NCBI GenBank assembly: GCA_947462685.1
Contig: CANHPL010000002.1
Span: 95,933-159,932, forward strand
Reading direction: 5' to 3'
DNA length: 64,000 nucleotides
Source: Burkholderiaceae bacterium
GTDB lineage: Bacteria; Pseudomonadota; Gammaproteobacteria; Burkholderiales; Burkholderiaceae
In this document: positions 1-9,423 of the stretch, in pieces
How the letters are laid out: each line of letters begins with the position of its first letter
How positions within the stretch are numbered: the first letter of the stretch is position 1
Position numbers and translations under genes: made by a program
Notes under the pieces: generated by a model
What the model was told of the DNA's origin: nothing
The model's input: only the letters and a program-made list of their open reading frames with translations
Database searches by the model: none

Positions 1-393
1 TTTCATCAAGCGGACTCCTTTGCAATGATGCGCGGTGGCCACTTAGACATCTGTGTTTTAGGAGCGTTTCAAGTATCACAAACTGGTGACTTAGCAAGTT
101 GGCATACTGGTGAAGTAGATGCAATACCTGCAGTTGGTGGTGCAATGGATCTTGCAGTCGGAGCAAAAAAAACCTTTGTCATGATGGAACATCAGACGAA
201 AGATGGCGTGAGTAAGTTAGTCGAGAAATGCACCTATCCTTTAACCGGAGTGGCTTGTGTAGCGATGGTATTTACGGATCTAGGTATTTTTGAGATAACG
301 CCTCAAGGTTTTGTAGTCAAAGAACTGTTTAATGGCATGAGTATCGAAACTGTCCAAGCAGTTACTCAAGCCAAATTAATTAAAGGAAATTAA
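1..393 (+). CDS. pcaJ: 3-oxoadipate CoA-transferase subunit B, C-terminal part
   Basis: The reading frame is open from the first base of the window, so the N-terminus lies outside; about 130 residues are visible. The enzyme moves CoA from succinyl-CoA to 3-oxoadipate in the beta-ketoadipate pathway for aromatic compounds, as a heterodimer with subunit A. The visible stretch has the family hallmarks: SFAMMRGGHLDICVLGAFQV, then GEVDAIPAVGGAMDLA and VMMEHQTKDG. A related acetoacetate CoA-transferase (ScoB) would look similar. The next gene is the pathway's thiolase, one base downstream of the stop, which favours the PcaJ assignment. Confidence 0.82.
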   Translation, partial: FHQADSFAMMRGGHLDICVLGAFQVSQTGDLASWHTGEVDAIPAVGGAMDLAVGAKKTFVMMEHQTKDGVSKLVEKCTYPLTGVACVAMVFTDLGIFEITPQGFVVKELFNGMSIETVQAVTQAKLIKGN

Positions 394-394
394 C

Positions 395-1609
395 ATGTCG
401 AATGCAATACCTGTTGCGTATATATGTGATGCCGTTAGAACTCCGATAGGTCGTTATGGCGGTAGCTTATCCAGCATCAGAACTGACGATTTAGGTGCTA
501 TACCGATAAAAGCCTTGATGTCTAGAAATCCCACTGTTGACTGGCCCAAGTTAGATGAAGTGGTGTATGGAAATGCCAATCAAGCTGGTGAAGATAATCG
601 TAATGTAGCCCACATGAGTTCGTTACTTGCCGGATTGCCCATCGATGTTCCGGGCTCAACTGTCAATCGTTTATGCGGCTCTGGTATGGATGCGATTGGC
701 GTAGTAGCGCGGGCAATTGCTTCTGGTCAAATCCAGATAGGTATAGCAGGCGGTGTCGAGAGTATGAGTCGTGCCCCATTTGTGATGCCAAAAGCTGAAA
801 CGCCGTTTTCTAGAAATAATGCTGTTTATGACACGACTATCGGTTGGCGTTTTGTGAATCCATTGATGAAACAAATGTACGGTGTTGACTCGATGCCTGA
901 GACTGCACAAAACGTGGCTGATGATTATGCAGTATCTCGCGCAGATCAAGATGCATTTGCTTTGAGAAGTCAGGAAAAAGCACTCATTGCACAGAATAAT
1001 GGACGTTTAGGTAAAGAAATTGTGCCCGTCAATATTACATCTAAAAAAGGTGATGTCTCTACTGTTCTTTTGGATGAACATCCACGTTCAACCACAATTG
1101 AGGCCTTACAAAAATTAAAGCCGATTGTCAGACCTGATGGAAGTGTGACCGCTGGTAATTCTTCTGGTGTGAATGATGGTGCTTGTGCTGTATTGATTGC
1201 TTCCGAACAAGCAATGAATCAATATCAATTAAAACCACGTGCGAAAATTTTAGGAATGGCAACCGCTGGTGTGGCCCCAAGAATTATGGGGATTGGACCT
1301 GCACCCGCAAGTAAAAAACTTTTAGCGCAATTAGGAATGACTATTGATCAAGTGGATGTTATTGAACTCAATGAGGCCTTTGCTGCGCAAGGAATTGCAA
1401 CTCTTCGTGAGCTCGGTGTAGCTGATGATGATCCTAGAGTAAATCCCAATGGAGGTGCTATTGCACTTGGACATCCTTTAGGTATGAGTGGCGCTAGACT
1501 CATCACCACGGCTCTCTATGAATTGGAGCATCGTCAGGGCCGTTATGCACTTTGTACCATGTGTATAGGTGTAGGGCAGGGAATTGCCATGATGATTGAA
1601 CGCGTGTAG
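395..1609 (+). CDS. pcaF: beta-ketoadipyl-CoA thiolase (acetyl-CoA acyltransferase)
   Basis: A 404-residue thiolase, the usual size. It cleaves 3-oxoadipyl-CoA with CoA to acetyl-CoA and succinyl-CoA, the last step of the beta-ketoadipate pathway, in the cytoplasm. The nucleophile is Cys94 in NRLCGSGMD; His360 in [11 protein letters not shown] and Cys390 in CIGVGQG complete the active site. The N-terminal stretch [16 protein letters not shown] and the [11 protein letters not shown] segment are typical of PcaF/PaaJ rather than biosynthetic acetoacetyl-CoA thiolases. It starts one base after the pcaJ stop, so the two are co-transcribed. The PcaF-versus-PaaJ choice rests on the pcaJ neighbour; the thiolase call itself is secure. 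Confidence 0.88.
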   Translation: MSNAIPVAYICDAVRTPIGRYGGSLSSIRTDDLGAIPIKALMSRNPTVDWPKLDEVVYGNANQAGEDNRNVAHMSSLLAGLPIDVPGSTVNRLCGSGMDAIGVVARAIASGQIQIGIAGGVESMSRAPFVMPKAETPFSRNNAVYDTTIGWRFVNPLMKQMYGVDSMPETAQNVADDYAVSRADQDAFALRSQEKALIAQNNGRLGKEIVPVNITSKKGDVSTVLLDEHPRSTTIEALQKLKPIVRPDGSVTAGNSSGVNDGACAVLIASEQAMNQYQLKPRAKILGMATAGVAPRIMGIGPAPASKKLLAQLGMTIDQVDVIELNEAFAAQGIATLRELGVADDDPRVNPNGGAIALGHPLGMSGARLITTALYELEHRQGRYALCTMCIGVGQGIAMMIERV

Positions 1610-1621
1610 ATAGTAAGACTC

Positions 1622-2320
1622 ATGACTAAACAGCATGTTAGCGAGATTGTTGATGATGTAATTCGAACCAGAAAATCTGTCCGATCATTTTTATCAACAC
1701 CGATACCTAATCAAACTGTTTTAGATGTTATCGAAGTTGCTGGAAGAGCACCCTCGGGATCGAACATTCAACCGTGGAAAGTTTATGTTTTAGAAGGTGC
1801 TGCAAAAGAACGCTTGTCTAATTCCGTGAAGGCAGTATTTAATGACCCTGCTTTACGATCTTTGCATCTGCCAGAATATATTTATTATCCAATAAACTGG
1901 GTTGAACCATTTTTATCAAGACGTCGTAAAGTAGGTTTTGATTTATATAAATTAGCAGGTATTGCTCGCGGTGAAAATCAAAAAATGCATGAACAACAGG
2001 CGAAAAATTTTGATTTTTTTGGCGCTCCAACCGTATTATTTTTCTCTATACCAAGAATAATGGAGCAGGGAAGTTGGTTGGATTACGGAATGTTTTTACA
2101 AAATATTATGATTGCAGCTAATGGCAGGGGTATTGGTTCATGCCCTCAAGCCGCTTTTATTTCTTACCACAAAATTGTAGCTGAGCATCTTGGCTTTGCT
2201 GAAGATGAACAATTGGTGTGTTGTATTTCATTAGGCTATGAAAATACAAAGGCTCCAGAAAATCAACTCCTCACGGAACGCATTCCTGTTCAGGATTTTG
2301 TTCGATTTGTGCAAAATTAA
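1622..2320 (+). CDS. nitroreductase-family flavoprotein
   Basis: A 232-residue protein of the FMN-dependent nitroreductase fold. The flavin-binding signatures are visible: RTRKSVRSF near residues 15-23 and GRAPSGSNIQPW near residues 41-52, plus a C-terminal GIGSCPQAAF segment typical of the family. Such enzymes reduce nitro or quinone compounds, or act on activated double bonds, with NAD(P)H; the physiological substrate cannot be read from sequence. It lies 12 bases after pcaF on the same strand and may be co-transcribed, but a role in aromatic degradation is only inferred from position. Its 3' end nearly touches the convergent rarA gene, with no terminator between them. Confidence 0.8.
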   Translation: MTKQHVSEIVDDVIRTRKSVRSFLSTPIPNQTVLDVIEVAGRAPSGSNIQPWKVYVLEGAAKERLSNSVKAVFNDPALRSLHLPEYIYYPINWVEPFLSRRRKVGFDLYKLAGIARGENQKMHEQQAKNFDFFGAPTVLFFSIPRIMEQGSWLDYGMFLQNIMIAANGRGIGSCPQAAFISYHKIVAEHLGFAEDEQLVCCISLGYENTKAPENQLLTERIPVQDFVRFVQN

Positions 2321-2321
2321 G

Positions 2322-3635
2322 TTATTTCTTTTTTAAAGCCTGTTCGTCAAGACCTTTTAATAAAGCCATTTTTTCTTTAATTTGAATTTCTAAACCACGG
2401 TCTGTAGGTAAGTACCATTGTGGATTTTTCATACCACTAGGTAAATAAGATTCTCCTGCGGCATACGCATGAGGTTCATCATGGGCATACCGATATCGCT
2501 GCCCATAAGCTAAATTTTTCATTAACTGAGTTGGAGCATTGCGCAGGTGCAAAGGAACTTCCTGACTTGTGTCCTTAGCTACATAGGCTTTTGCGGCGTT
2601 ATAAGCATTATAGGCCGAGTTACTTTTTGCGGCCAAAGCTAAATAAATAACTGCTTCACCTAAGGCTAACTCACCTTCAGGTGAGCCCAAACGTTCATAA
2701 GTTTGTATGGCATCTAAACATATTTGAATAGCTCTTGGATCAGCAAGACCAATATCTTCCCAAGCCATTCGAATGATTCTGCGACATAAATATAATGGGT
2801 CAGCGCCACCATCTAGCATGCGACACAGCCAATATAGAGCGGCATCTGGATGGGAGCCACGGACAGATTTATGAAGGGCAGAGATTTGATCATAAAAGTG
2901 TTCTCCACCCTTGTCAAAACGTCGCCCTTGAGATTGAAGCACTTGTTCTAATAAGGTTTGATCAATTAAAAAATAATCGTTGGAGATTTGATTAGCTAGG
3001 GCTTGATCGATTGCGTTTAAAAATCTTCGACCATCACCATCTGCAAAGTGAATTAACGTTTGAATTGCTTCCTCTGTAATATCTAAAGGTCGTTTTGTTA
3101 CTTCAGGGATACGCACGAGTAAAGCTCTCAAATGCTTTTCTTCTAAAGGTTTTAATACATAAATATGAGCTCGAGACAAAAGTGCTGAATTGACCTCGAA
3201 GGAAGGATTTTCTGTGGTTGCACCGATAAAAGTGAGCAGTCCGGACTCCACATAAGGCAAGAGAGCATCTTGCTGACTTTTATTAAAACGATGGATTTCA
3301 TCAACAAAGAGAATAGTTTTTTTACTCGTTTGTTGTTCTACTTGCAATGCATCTTCGACAGCTTGACGAATATCTTTAACACCTGCAAGAACAGCCGATA
3401 AAGCAATAAAATGGTAATCAAACGCTGTGGCCATCAGTCGTGCTAGGCTAGTTTTACCAACACCCGGTGGCCCCCATAAAATCATGGAATGCATTTTTTT
3501 AGCATGGAATGCCATTTGTAATGACTTATTGAATCCTAAAATATGCTCTTGTCCTACAACATCCTCAATTCGAATAGGTCGCATTACTTCAGCTAAAGGT
3601 TTGTGAGGCCAAAGTTCTTTTGAAAGATTCAGCAT
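2322..3635 (-). CDS. rarA: replication-associated recombination protein A (AAA+ ATPase)
   Basis: A 437-residue AAA+ ATPase of the RarA/MgsA/WRNIP1 family, which acts at stalled replication forks and is related to clamp-loader subunits. The Walker A motif GPPGVGKT is at residues 55-62, Walker B LFVDEI near 109-114, and the sensor-1 segment GATTENPSF follows. The C-terminal part carries the family's tetramerisation region (SVRGSHPDAALYWL, then GSPEGELALGEAVIYLA). Length matches the family. In many proteobacteria rarA follows lolA and precedes serS; here it is flanked by unrelated genes, the convergent nitroreductase and the divergent purU, so it probably has its own promoter in the short gap at 3636-3679. 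Confidence 0.93.
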   Translation of the reverse strand: MLNLSKELWPHKPLAEVMRPIRIEDVVGQEHILGFNKSLQMAFHAKKMHSMILWGPPGVGKTSLARLMATAFDYHFIALSAVLAGVKDIRQAVEDALQVEQQTSKKTILFVDEIHRFNKSQQDALLPYVESGLLTFIGATTENPSFEVNSALLSRAHIYVLKPLEEKHLRALLVRIPEVTKRPLDITEEAIQTLIHFADGDGRRFLNAIDQALANQISNDYFLIDQTLLEQVLQSQGRRFDKGGEHFYDQISALHKSVRGSHPDAALYWLCRMLDGGADPLYLCRRIIRMAWEDIGLADPRAIQICLDAIQTYERLGSPEGELALGEAVIYLALAAKSNSAYNAYNAAKAYVAKDTSQEVPLHLRNAPTQLMKNLAYGQRYRYAHDEPHAYAAGESYLPSGMKNPQWYLPTDRGLEIQIKEKMALLKGLDEQALKKK

Positions 3636-3679
3636 AGTGAATTATTTATTGATATTGAAAATTGAAAGATAATAGTGTC

Positions 3680-4576
3680 ATGAATACATTATCCACAAAC
3701 CCTTCAACTTCGCCTCATCTAGGTTATATTTTGACAATCATTTGTCCAGATCGCCCTGGGATTGTTTATGCAGTAAGTCAGTTTTTATTTGAGCAGCAAT
3801 GTAATATTGCCGATTCTGCTCAATATACTGATCATTTCTCTGGTCGTTTTTTTATGCGTATTCATTTTGAGCAGATAGAAAAACCATTACTGCTAGATTT
3901 AGTTAAGGAGAGTTTTTCGAGTATTCAGAACCGCTTTCAGATGGATGCAAAATTTTATAATTTGCAGCAACACCCACGTGTGTTAATTATGGTTTCTAAA
4001 TTTGGTCATTGCCTCAATGATCTTTTATTTCGAACTAAATCGGGTAGTTTACCGATTGAGATTACTGGAATTGGATCAAACCATCATGATTTCAATGATT
4101 TAGCAAAGTCCTATCAAATTCCCTATCATTTTTTCCCAATTACTTCTGCTACAGATGGGCGTAAAAATGATGTTGAACAGCAGTTGTTGGATCTGATTGA
4201 AAAAGAAAATATTGATTTAGTTGTGCTTGCACGTTATATGCAAATCTTATCACCCCGGTTATGTGAAGCTTTAGCAGGAAAAGTCATTAATATTCACCAT
4301 TCTTTTTTGCCCAGTTTTAAGGGTGCAAAACCTTATTTACAGGCTCATCAACGTGGCGTTAAATTAATTGGCGCAACCGCACATTACGTCACAACAGATT
4401 TAGATGAAGGGCCTATCATTGAGCAGGAGATTTCTCGTGTAAGTCACTCAATGACACCAGATCAGCTCACTGCAATTGGTCGGGATGTTGAGTCAATGGC
4501 GTTAGCGAGAGCGATTCAGTGGCATGCAGAGCACCGTATTTTATTAAACGGCAAAAGCACGGTGATCTTCCAATAG
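3680..4576 (+). CDS. purU: formyltetrahydrofolate deformylase
   Basis: PurU hydrolyses 10-formyl-tetrahydrofolate to formate and tetrahydrofolate, balancing one-carbon pools and supplying formate for PurT. The protein has an N-terminal ACT domain (ICPDRPGIVYAVSQFLFEQ) followed by a formyltransferase domain. The catalytic triad fits Asn204 and His206 in INIHHSFLPSFKG and Asp242 in TTDLDEGPIIEQ. I chose the ATG at 3680, giving 298 residues, over the in-frame TTG at 3662, because the conserved ACT domain begins well after it; no strong ribosome binding site decides between them. It is a single gene, convergent with the acyl-CoA dehydrogenase. Confidence 0.92.
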   Translation: MNTLSTNPSTSPHLGYILTIICPDRPGIVYAVSQFLFEQQCNIADSAQYTDHFSGRFFMRIHFEQIEKPLLLDLVKESFSSIQNRFQMDAKFYNLQQHPRVLIMVSKFGHCLNDLLFRTKSGSLPIEITGIGSNHHDFNDLAKSYQIPYHFFPITSATDGRKNDVEQQLLDLIEKENIDLVVLARYMQILSPRLCEALAGKVINIHHSFLPSFKGAKPYLQAHQRGVKLIGATAHYVTTDLDEGPIIEQEISRVSHSMTPDQLTAIGRDVESMALARAIQWHAEHRILLNGKSTVIFQ

Positions 4577-4585
4577 CAGGGCCAA

Positions 4586-5803
4586 TTACAACGATTTGCC
4601 AAGCTCAATTTTAGCGATTGCTGCACGGTGAACTTCATCTGGCCCATCTGCTAAACGCAGAATACGTTGCCAGGCATATTGATATGCAAGTTCAAAGTCT
4701 TGACTGACACCAGCACCACCATGGGCTTGGATAGCCCAATCAATAATTTGGGCAGCCATATTGGGGGCAACCACTTTAATCATAGCAATTTCTGCTTTCG
4801 CTACTTTATTACCAGCAGTGTCCATCGTGTAAGCTGCTTTAAGAGTTAATAGACGCGCTTGATCAATCATGCACCTTGATTCAGCAATGCGCTCATGCCA
4901 AACACCTTGTTCAGAAATTGGTTTGCCAAAGGCCACACGTTCTTTTAAACGCTTGCACATGGATTCTAAAGCTCGTTCTGCAGCACCAATAGAACGCATG
5001 CAGTGATGGATTCGACCGGGGCCTAAACGACCCTGTGCGATTTCAAAACCACGACCTTCACCAAGAAGGATGCTACTTGCAGGAACACGTACTTGATCAA
5101 GAATCACTTCCATATGTCCATGAGGAGCATCATCATAACCAAAAATAGATAAAGGACGAACTACACGAATTCCAGGAGTATTGGACGGCACGAGGATCAT
5201 GGACTGTTGAGTATGGCGTGGCGCATCGGGATCTGTTTTACCCATGACGATGTAGATTGCACAGCGTGGATCACCAGCGCCAGAGGACCACCATTTCCGG
5301 CCATTAATAATATATTCGTCACCATTTTTTTGAATACTACATTGGATATTTGTGGCATCACTAGATGCAACATCAGGTTCTGTCATTAAAAAAGCTGATC
5401 TTATGGTGCCTTTTAAAAGCGGCTCGAGCCACATATCTTTTTGCATTTCGGAGCCATAACGTTCAATGGTTTCCATATTGCCGGTATCTGGTGCATTGCA
5501 ATTAAAAACTTCTGGAGCAATATGGGAGCGACCCATGATTTCACACAGAGGTGCATATTCAAGATTATTAAGTCCTTCAGGAGCGCGATTAGAGCGGGGT
5601 AGAAATAAATTCCATAGTCCTGCGGCTTGGGCTTTAGGTTTTAATTCCTCAATCAATTGGGTTGGTATCCAGGCGTTTCCAGCTTGACGGTTTGCAGCTA
5701 CCTCTTCATAAAAACGATGCTCATTAGGATAGATATGTTCATCCATGAAACTTAATAAGCGTTGTCTTAATTCTTCTACTTTGCTTGAATATGTAAAATC
5801 CAC
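4586..5803 (-). CDS. acyl-CoA dehydrogenase, ACAD10/11-like
   Basis: A 405-residue flavoprotein with the acyl-CoA dehydrogenase fold: an N-terminal helical domain, a central FAD/substrate segment ([16 protein letters not shown], then [12 protein letters not shown]) and a C-terminal helical domain with [10 protein letters not shown]. It resembles the ACAD10/11 group, which ends in a [11 protein letters not shown] segment. In that segment an Asp stands where medium-chain enzymes carry the catalytic Glu. The start is GTG, preceded by a clear ribosome binding site (AGGGGAA, 6 bases upstream). No electron-transfer flavoprotein or thiolase gene is adjacent, so the acyl chain preference cannot be inferred. 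Confidence 0.85.
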   Translation of the reverse strand: MDFTYSSKVEELRQRLLSFMDEHIYPNEHRFYEEVAANRQAGNAWIPTQLIEELKPKAQAAGLWNLFLPRSNRAPEGLNNLEYAPLCEIMGRSHIAPEVFNCNAPDTGNMETIERYGSEMQKDMWLEPLLKGTIRSAFLMTEPDVASSDATNIQCSIQKNGDEYIINGRKWWSSGAGDPRCAIYIVMGKTDPDAPRHTQQSMILVPSNTPGIRVVRPLSIFGYDDAPHGHMEVILDQVRVPASSILLGEGRGFEIAQGRLGPGRIHHCMRSIGAAERALESMCKRLKERVAFGKPISEQGVWHERIAESRCMIDQARLLTLKAAYTMDTAGNKVAKAEIAMIKVVAPNMAAQIIDWAIQAHGGAGVSQDFELAYQYAWQRILRLADGPDEVHRAAIAKIELGKSL

Positions 5804-5901
5804 TAAATTCCCCTCATGTCAATTGATTAATTGTAAACTGATAGGGCATTAGCATGGCGAATCATTTTTCTCTATGAATGATGCAAAATTATTGGTATAA
5901 A

Positions 5902-5907
5902 TATAAT
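5902..5907 (+). promoter_or_regulatory. candidate -10 box of yaaA
   Basis: A perfect TATAAT lies 27 bases before the yaaA start in the 131-base gap between two divergent genes. The -35 position (about 5879-5884, TGATGC) is a poor match, so this is only a candidate. Confidence 0.3.
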
Positions 5908-5934
5908 TCACTCAATTACATTATTATTCTAGGT

Positions 5935-6711
5935 ATGTTGATCATCTTATCTCCAGCAAAGACTTTAGATTTTGATGAGCTTGAGTTGCCTTTGCCAAAT
6001 ACCTTACCTCAGTTCATACCTGAGGCGAGTCAGTTAATTTCTGATTTAAAAAAACTCTCGACCCAAGAAATTGCTTCCATGATGTCTTTATCTGATAAAT
6101 TGGCTGGATTAAATGCCGCTAGATATTCTAGTTGGAGTAAGACATTTACCAATCAAAACAGTAAAGCTGCCTTGTTCGCCTTTAACGGTGATGTTTACGA
6201 AGGATTGGATGCTAAAACTTTGAATAAAAAGCAATTAGATTTTGCTCAAAAGTATCTCCGCATCCTTTCAGGTTTATATGGTGTATTAAAACCCCTTGAT
6301 TTGATGCAGGCATACCGTTTGGAAATGGGAACTCGCATAGAACATCAACATGGTACTGATTTGTATAGTTTTTGGGGTTCAAAAATAACGAAACTTATTC
6401 AAGCAGAATTGGCTACTCAAAAAAAGCCTATGTTACTCAACTTGGCATCAGAAGAGTATTTTAAAGTCATCCAAGCGAATGCATTAGGATATCCGATTAT
6501 TTCACCCGTATTCCAAGATGAAAAAGATGGAAAGTTTAAGATCATTTCATTTTATGCAAAACGTGCTAGGGGGTTAATGGCACGTTATGTTATACAAAAT
6601 GCCATTCAAGAACCAATTAGATTACAAGATTTTGATCTTGAGGGATATCATTATGTTGAATCACAATCTCAGGCTCATCAACCTGTTTTTCAGAGAAAGC
6701 AACAAAAATAA
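5935..6711 (+). CDS. yaaA: peroxide stress protein YaaA
   Basis: A 258-residue protein, the same size as the E. coli homologue, beginning MLIILSPAKTLDF, the family's standard N-terminus; this is why I use the ATG at 5935 and not an in-frame ATG at 5878. YaaA lowers intracellular free iron and limits Fenton damage during peroxide stress; later structural work described DNA binding. The conserved GVLKPLDLMQAYRLEMG and FYAKRARGLMARY segments are present. The stop overlaps the start of the DUF2863 gene by one base (TAATG), suggesting translational coupling. Confidence 0.93.
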   Translation: MLIILSPAKTLDFDELELPLPNTLPQFIPEASQLISDLKKLSTQEIASMMSLSDKLAGLNAARYSSWSKTFTNQNSKAALFAFNGDVYEGLDAKTLNKKQLDFAQKYLRILSGLYGVLKPLDLMQAYRLEMGTRIEHQHGTDLYSFWGSKITKLIQAELATQKKPMLLNLASEEYFKVIQANALGYPIISPVFQDEKDGKFKIISFYAKRARGLMARYVIQNAIQEPIRLQDFDLEGYHYVESQSQAHQPVFQRKQQK

Positions 6712-7952
6712 TGTCCATCTCAAAACCTGCTATAAAACCAGTTTTGTCGACACGGATACCGACGAAATCAAGAAATTCTCCTGAGGTTGAAAAGTTGGTT
6801 GCTGAGTCGTTAGCACTTGCTGCGTCGGGAAGTAAGGTGGAAGATAATTTTTGGGAAAAAAAAATATTTGAACGATTAAATCGCCTTCTTAGTAATCAAA
6901 ATCAAGCGGTCTTGGATGCTGCATTAGATCAAACATTTAAATCTCAAACGGCCGCATTTGAAATACTTGCAGATGCAATTGAAACAGCATCTGAATCCTT
7001 GGTTTATGAATTCGAGGGAAAATATTACGAAGTGTTGCTTTTGGCAATACCAATGATTGCACAAACACGTTATGCAATTCCATCTGGCTCGATAAGAACC
7101 GGTTTAATTGCAGAAACTGTTGAATATTTAAAAGAATTTATTTTCACCAAACAAATTCATCTATCCATTGTTCCTTGGTTATATAGCATTGACCAAATTC
7201 CACAGTCTTATAGTCAAACCAGAATGTTGTTGGAAAAAATGGCTAAATCAGCCGTTGAACAAGCGGACGTTGTTTACCAATTAAAAGAAATGCCAGAAAC
7301 GGTCCCTGTCTTAGCAGATCCTCGATTTATTTTGTGTGCCGTAGCTTCAGAAATTGGTCAACCCCTGTTTATTTGGCAAGCAGAAGAGCCCATTCGCCTT
7401 GAGAGGAGTTTGGCGCTCAAACAGTGGCAAGAGTCGATGCATTCTGTTATGTCAGAGTTGTTGCCTGGTTGCGAGTTTGATATTTTATTGCCAGATGCTT
7501 TTTTTACCAATTGTCGTGAGGCGGATAAGCGTGTCCGACCACTTAGTTTAATGGCTGCTGTAAATTATTTAGAGTCAACACTCGACGTTACTCCACAGGA
7601 GCTATCCTGTGTTGTTGCTCCATTTGGTCATGAGATTACCGATGAATTTCGTATTTCTTTTGCAATTAAGGGGCATCCCGATATTATTTATGGGGTGGTT
7701 TGGCCCTTGTATGACCGAGAAACAGTTTCTATGGATGATATAGAAAATGGGGGAAGTGGAAACACGACGATTGAACTGATTTCAGATACACTTCATTTGG
7801 CAGGCGTAGGAGATGTCTTTAAACATGCCATGTTATTCGCGCCAGAAATGTGTGAAGATTGCGGAGTGCCCTTGTTCCCGAACCGATCTGCTGAAGTAGT
7901 ACATGCTGAAATGCCAGAAGATACGCCAGCACAACAACTTTTATTTCATTAA
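6711..7952 (+). CDS. DUF2863 family protein, function unknown
   Basis: A 413-residue cytoplasmic protein with no signal peptide or membrane segment. It resembles the DUF2863 family of Burkholderiales, recognised mainly by its C-terminus: MCEDCGVPLFPN (a CxxC pair that could bind metal) followed by EVVHAEMPED. The first 25 residues are low complexity and basic. No catalytic motif is evident, and the biochemical role is unknown. Its start is fused to the yaaA stop (TAATG), so it is probably made from the yaaA transcript. Its last 12 bases overlap the 3' end of the opposite-strand gene at 7941-8435. Family assignment is from memory of the C-terminal pattern. Confidence 0.7.
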   Translation: MSISKPAIKPVLSTRIPTKSRNSPEVEKLVAESLALAASGSKVEDNFWEKKIFERLNRLLSNQNQAVLDAALDQTFKSQTAAFEILADAIETASESLVYEFEGKYYEVLLLAIPMIAQTRYAIPSGSIRTGLIAETVEYLKEFIFTKQIHLSIVPWLYSIDQIPQSYSQTRMLLEKMAKSAVEQADVVYQLKEMPETVPVLADPRFILCAVASEIGQPLFIWQAEEPIRLERSLALKQWQESMHSVMSELLPGCEFDILLPDAFFTNCREADKRVRPLSLMAAVNYLESTLDVTPQELSCVVAPFGHEITDEFRISFAIKGHPDIIYGVVWPLYDRETVSMDDIENGGSGNTTIELISDTLHLAGVGDVFKHAMLFAPEMCEDCGVPLFPNRSAEVVHAEMPEDTPAQQLLFH

Positions 7953-8435
7953 ATCAATTTCCTTTGATTTATCTACAAAAGCTAAATCAGGGTGATTACA
8001 GTAGTCGAGTAGGCGTTGCCCTGCCTTACTATCAAATAGCATTGCTTTTCCTGGAATAATAATCCAATCGATACGATGCACCATGTCTGAGAATCGAGAA
8101 ACGCCATTCAGCGCTTCTATACCGTTCATTGTGTAAAGTTTCTTATTATGCAAAAATAAATATTGACCTCCAGCTTGCGCCGTTTTTACTTTGACATTAT
8201 TCTCACAAGTCCAAACAGTCTCATTACTAGATTTAAGCATATCAAACTTCTTTTCATCTTCGGATGAGCTAACTTTAGAAGCAGTTTGATTAGTATTTTT
8301 CTTTTGGGCATATGCATTTGACTGATATGCCAACAAGATGGCGCATAAAAATGTACTCGCAATAAATAAACGTATGAATTGAAAGAAGTGGTAATTATTG
8401 TAATTTTCTGCAGCAGATAAATTTTGAACCATCAT
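7941..8435 (-). CDS. small exported protein of unknown function
   Basis: I do not recognise this 164-residue protein. Residues about 20-43 form a hydrophobic signal segment ending in AYA-Q, a plausible signal peptidase I site, although the 19 residues before it are unusually long; starting at Met2 changes little. The mature part is a lysine- and serine-rich linker followed by a small domain with Cys77 (WTCENN) and Cys146 (LLDYC), which could form one disulfide. The domain faintly recalls MliC-type lysozyme inhibitors (WTC near the start, beta-rich, late Cys), but this is weak. Its start overlaps the stop of the CitE-like gene (TAATG), making it the third gene of an mdh operon. Confidence 0.6.
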   Translation of the reverse strand: MMVQNLSAAENYNNYHFFQFIRLFIASTFLCAILLAYQSNAYAQKKNTNQTASKVSSSEDEKKFDMLKSSNETVWTCENNVKVKTAQAGGQYLFLHNKKLYTMNGIEALNGVSRFSDMVHRIDWIIIPGKAMLFDSKAGQRLLDYCNHPDLAFVDKSKEIDLMK

Positions 8436-9409
8436 TAATTAAACCAATCTAAAGAGTTCAACTGAGAGAAATTTTTCCCAGAGTTTTGCGCACGTTGTAA
8501 AACCATCCAATAAAAACGATAACTTGCTCTGTCATGAAGCTTTCCATCAAACTGTATAGGCCCCCAATGCGCATCTTGTGCTGCTTGAAGAATCTGTATT
8601 GCTTGTTCCACTTGATTATTCTGCGGACTGAATGCTTCAACAATAACAGGTATTTGGTTTGGGTGGATGCTCCACTTACGTGTATATCCAAAAAAATTCT
8701 TAGCATTCAGACAATCATCTCGAATTCGAGCGACATCATTAATCTCTGTACAGACATTATGCGAAGGAACAATCGCAAAACGGTGGCAGGCTGCAGATAT
8801 TTCTAGCATAGCGCGTTGAATTAAAGGGTGTTTAAATTGGTCTATATTCATGGCACTTGCTGGAATAGCGCCACAATGAGCGGATACGAAATCCATTAAA
8901 CCGAAACTAAGACATTCAATTTGCGATAAAGACGCGATCTGCATTGCATCTGCTAACGATGCATGTGTTTCAATTAATACGTGAATCGGAATCTGAATGG
9001 TAACTCCATGTTGAACTGCTCTCGAGTTAATTTGTTCAATTAAATGGCTTACTTGGACAGCCGATTCTACTTTTGGAATAGTGATGTAGGCGAGACGATT
9101 ACCACATTCTTTTATCAGTATTTCTATATCTTGAATGAAGTGTGGGCTTTGTGGATCATGAACTCGAACCCCAACTCGACCAAATTGGTTTTCTGGACTA
9201 TTCATTAGACGAGCAACCAAATAAGCATGATTCACTTCCGCGCCAATAGGAGCGCCATCCTCACAGTCAAAAGTTATATCAAAACAAGGCCCAAGCTCTT
9301 GTTGCAAGGCGAGGGCCTTTTTCATACGAACTTCGGTACCACAATAGTGATCACAGACGGGTAAGGCCTTAGGGGCCTTACCTTCGAAGAGAACTTCCGA
9401 TGGATTCAT
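8435..9409 (-). CDS. CitE-like CoA ester lyase (HpcH/HpaI aldolase family)
   Basis: A 324-residue protein of the HpcH/HpaI aldolase / citrate lyase beta-subunit superfamily, a TIM barrel using divalent metal. Visible signatures are FDCEDGAP near residues 49-56, IETHASLADA for the metal-binding Glu, and SFGLMDFVSAH. Relatives cleave malyl-CoA, methylmalyl-CoA or citramalyl-CoA. No citrate lyase alpha or gamma subunit is nearby, so it is not a citrate lyase component. It starts 14 bases after mdh and has an AAGG ribosome binding site; sharing a transcript with malate dehydrogenase suggests chemistry on malate or a related CoA thioester, which is an inference. The substrate is undetermined. Confidence 0.75.
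   Translation of the reverse strand: MNPSEVLFEGKAPKALPVCDHYCGTEVRMKKALALQQELGPCFDITFDCEDGAPIGAEVNHAYLVARLMNSPENQFGRVGVRVHDPQSPHFIQDIEILIKECGNRLAYITIPKVESAVQVSHLIEQINSRAVQHGVTIQIPIHVLIETHASLADAMQIASLSQIECLSFGLMDFVSAHCGAIPASAMNIDQFKHPLIQRAMLEISAACHRFAIVPSHNVCTEINDVARIRDDCLNAKNFFGYTRKWSIHPNQIPVIVEAFSPQNNQVEQAIQILQAAQDAHWGPIQFDGKLHDRASYRFYWMVLQRAQNSGKNFSQLNSLDWFN
9360..9382 (-). other. perfect 9-bp hairpin inside the CitE-like gene
   Basis: Arms GGTAAGGCC (9360-9368) and GGCCTTACC (9374-9382) are exactly complementary around a 5-base loop. The hairpin lies within codons 10-17 of the CitE-like gene, some 27-50 bases after its start and just downstream of mdh in the shared transcript. No T-run follows, so it is not an intrinsic terminator; it could reduce translation or mark an mRNA processing site. 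Confidence 0.6.
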
Positions 9410-9423
9410 TGATTTACCTTGAA

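Noticed and set aside
671..949. 92-codon open frame antisense to pcaF
   Set aside because: His- and Cys-rich translation is the mirror of conserved thiolase codons; no supporting signal.
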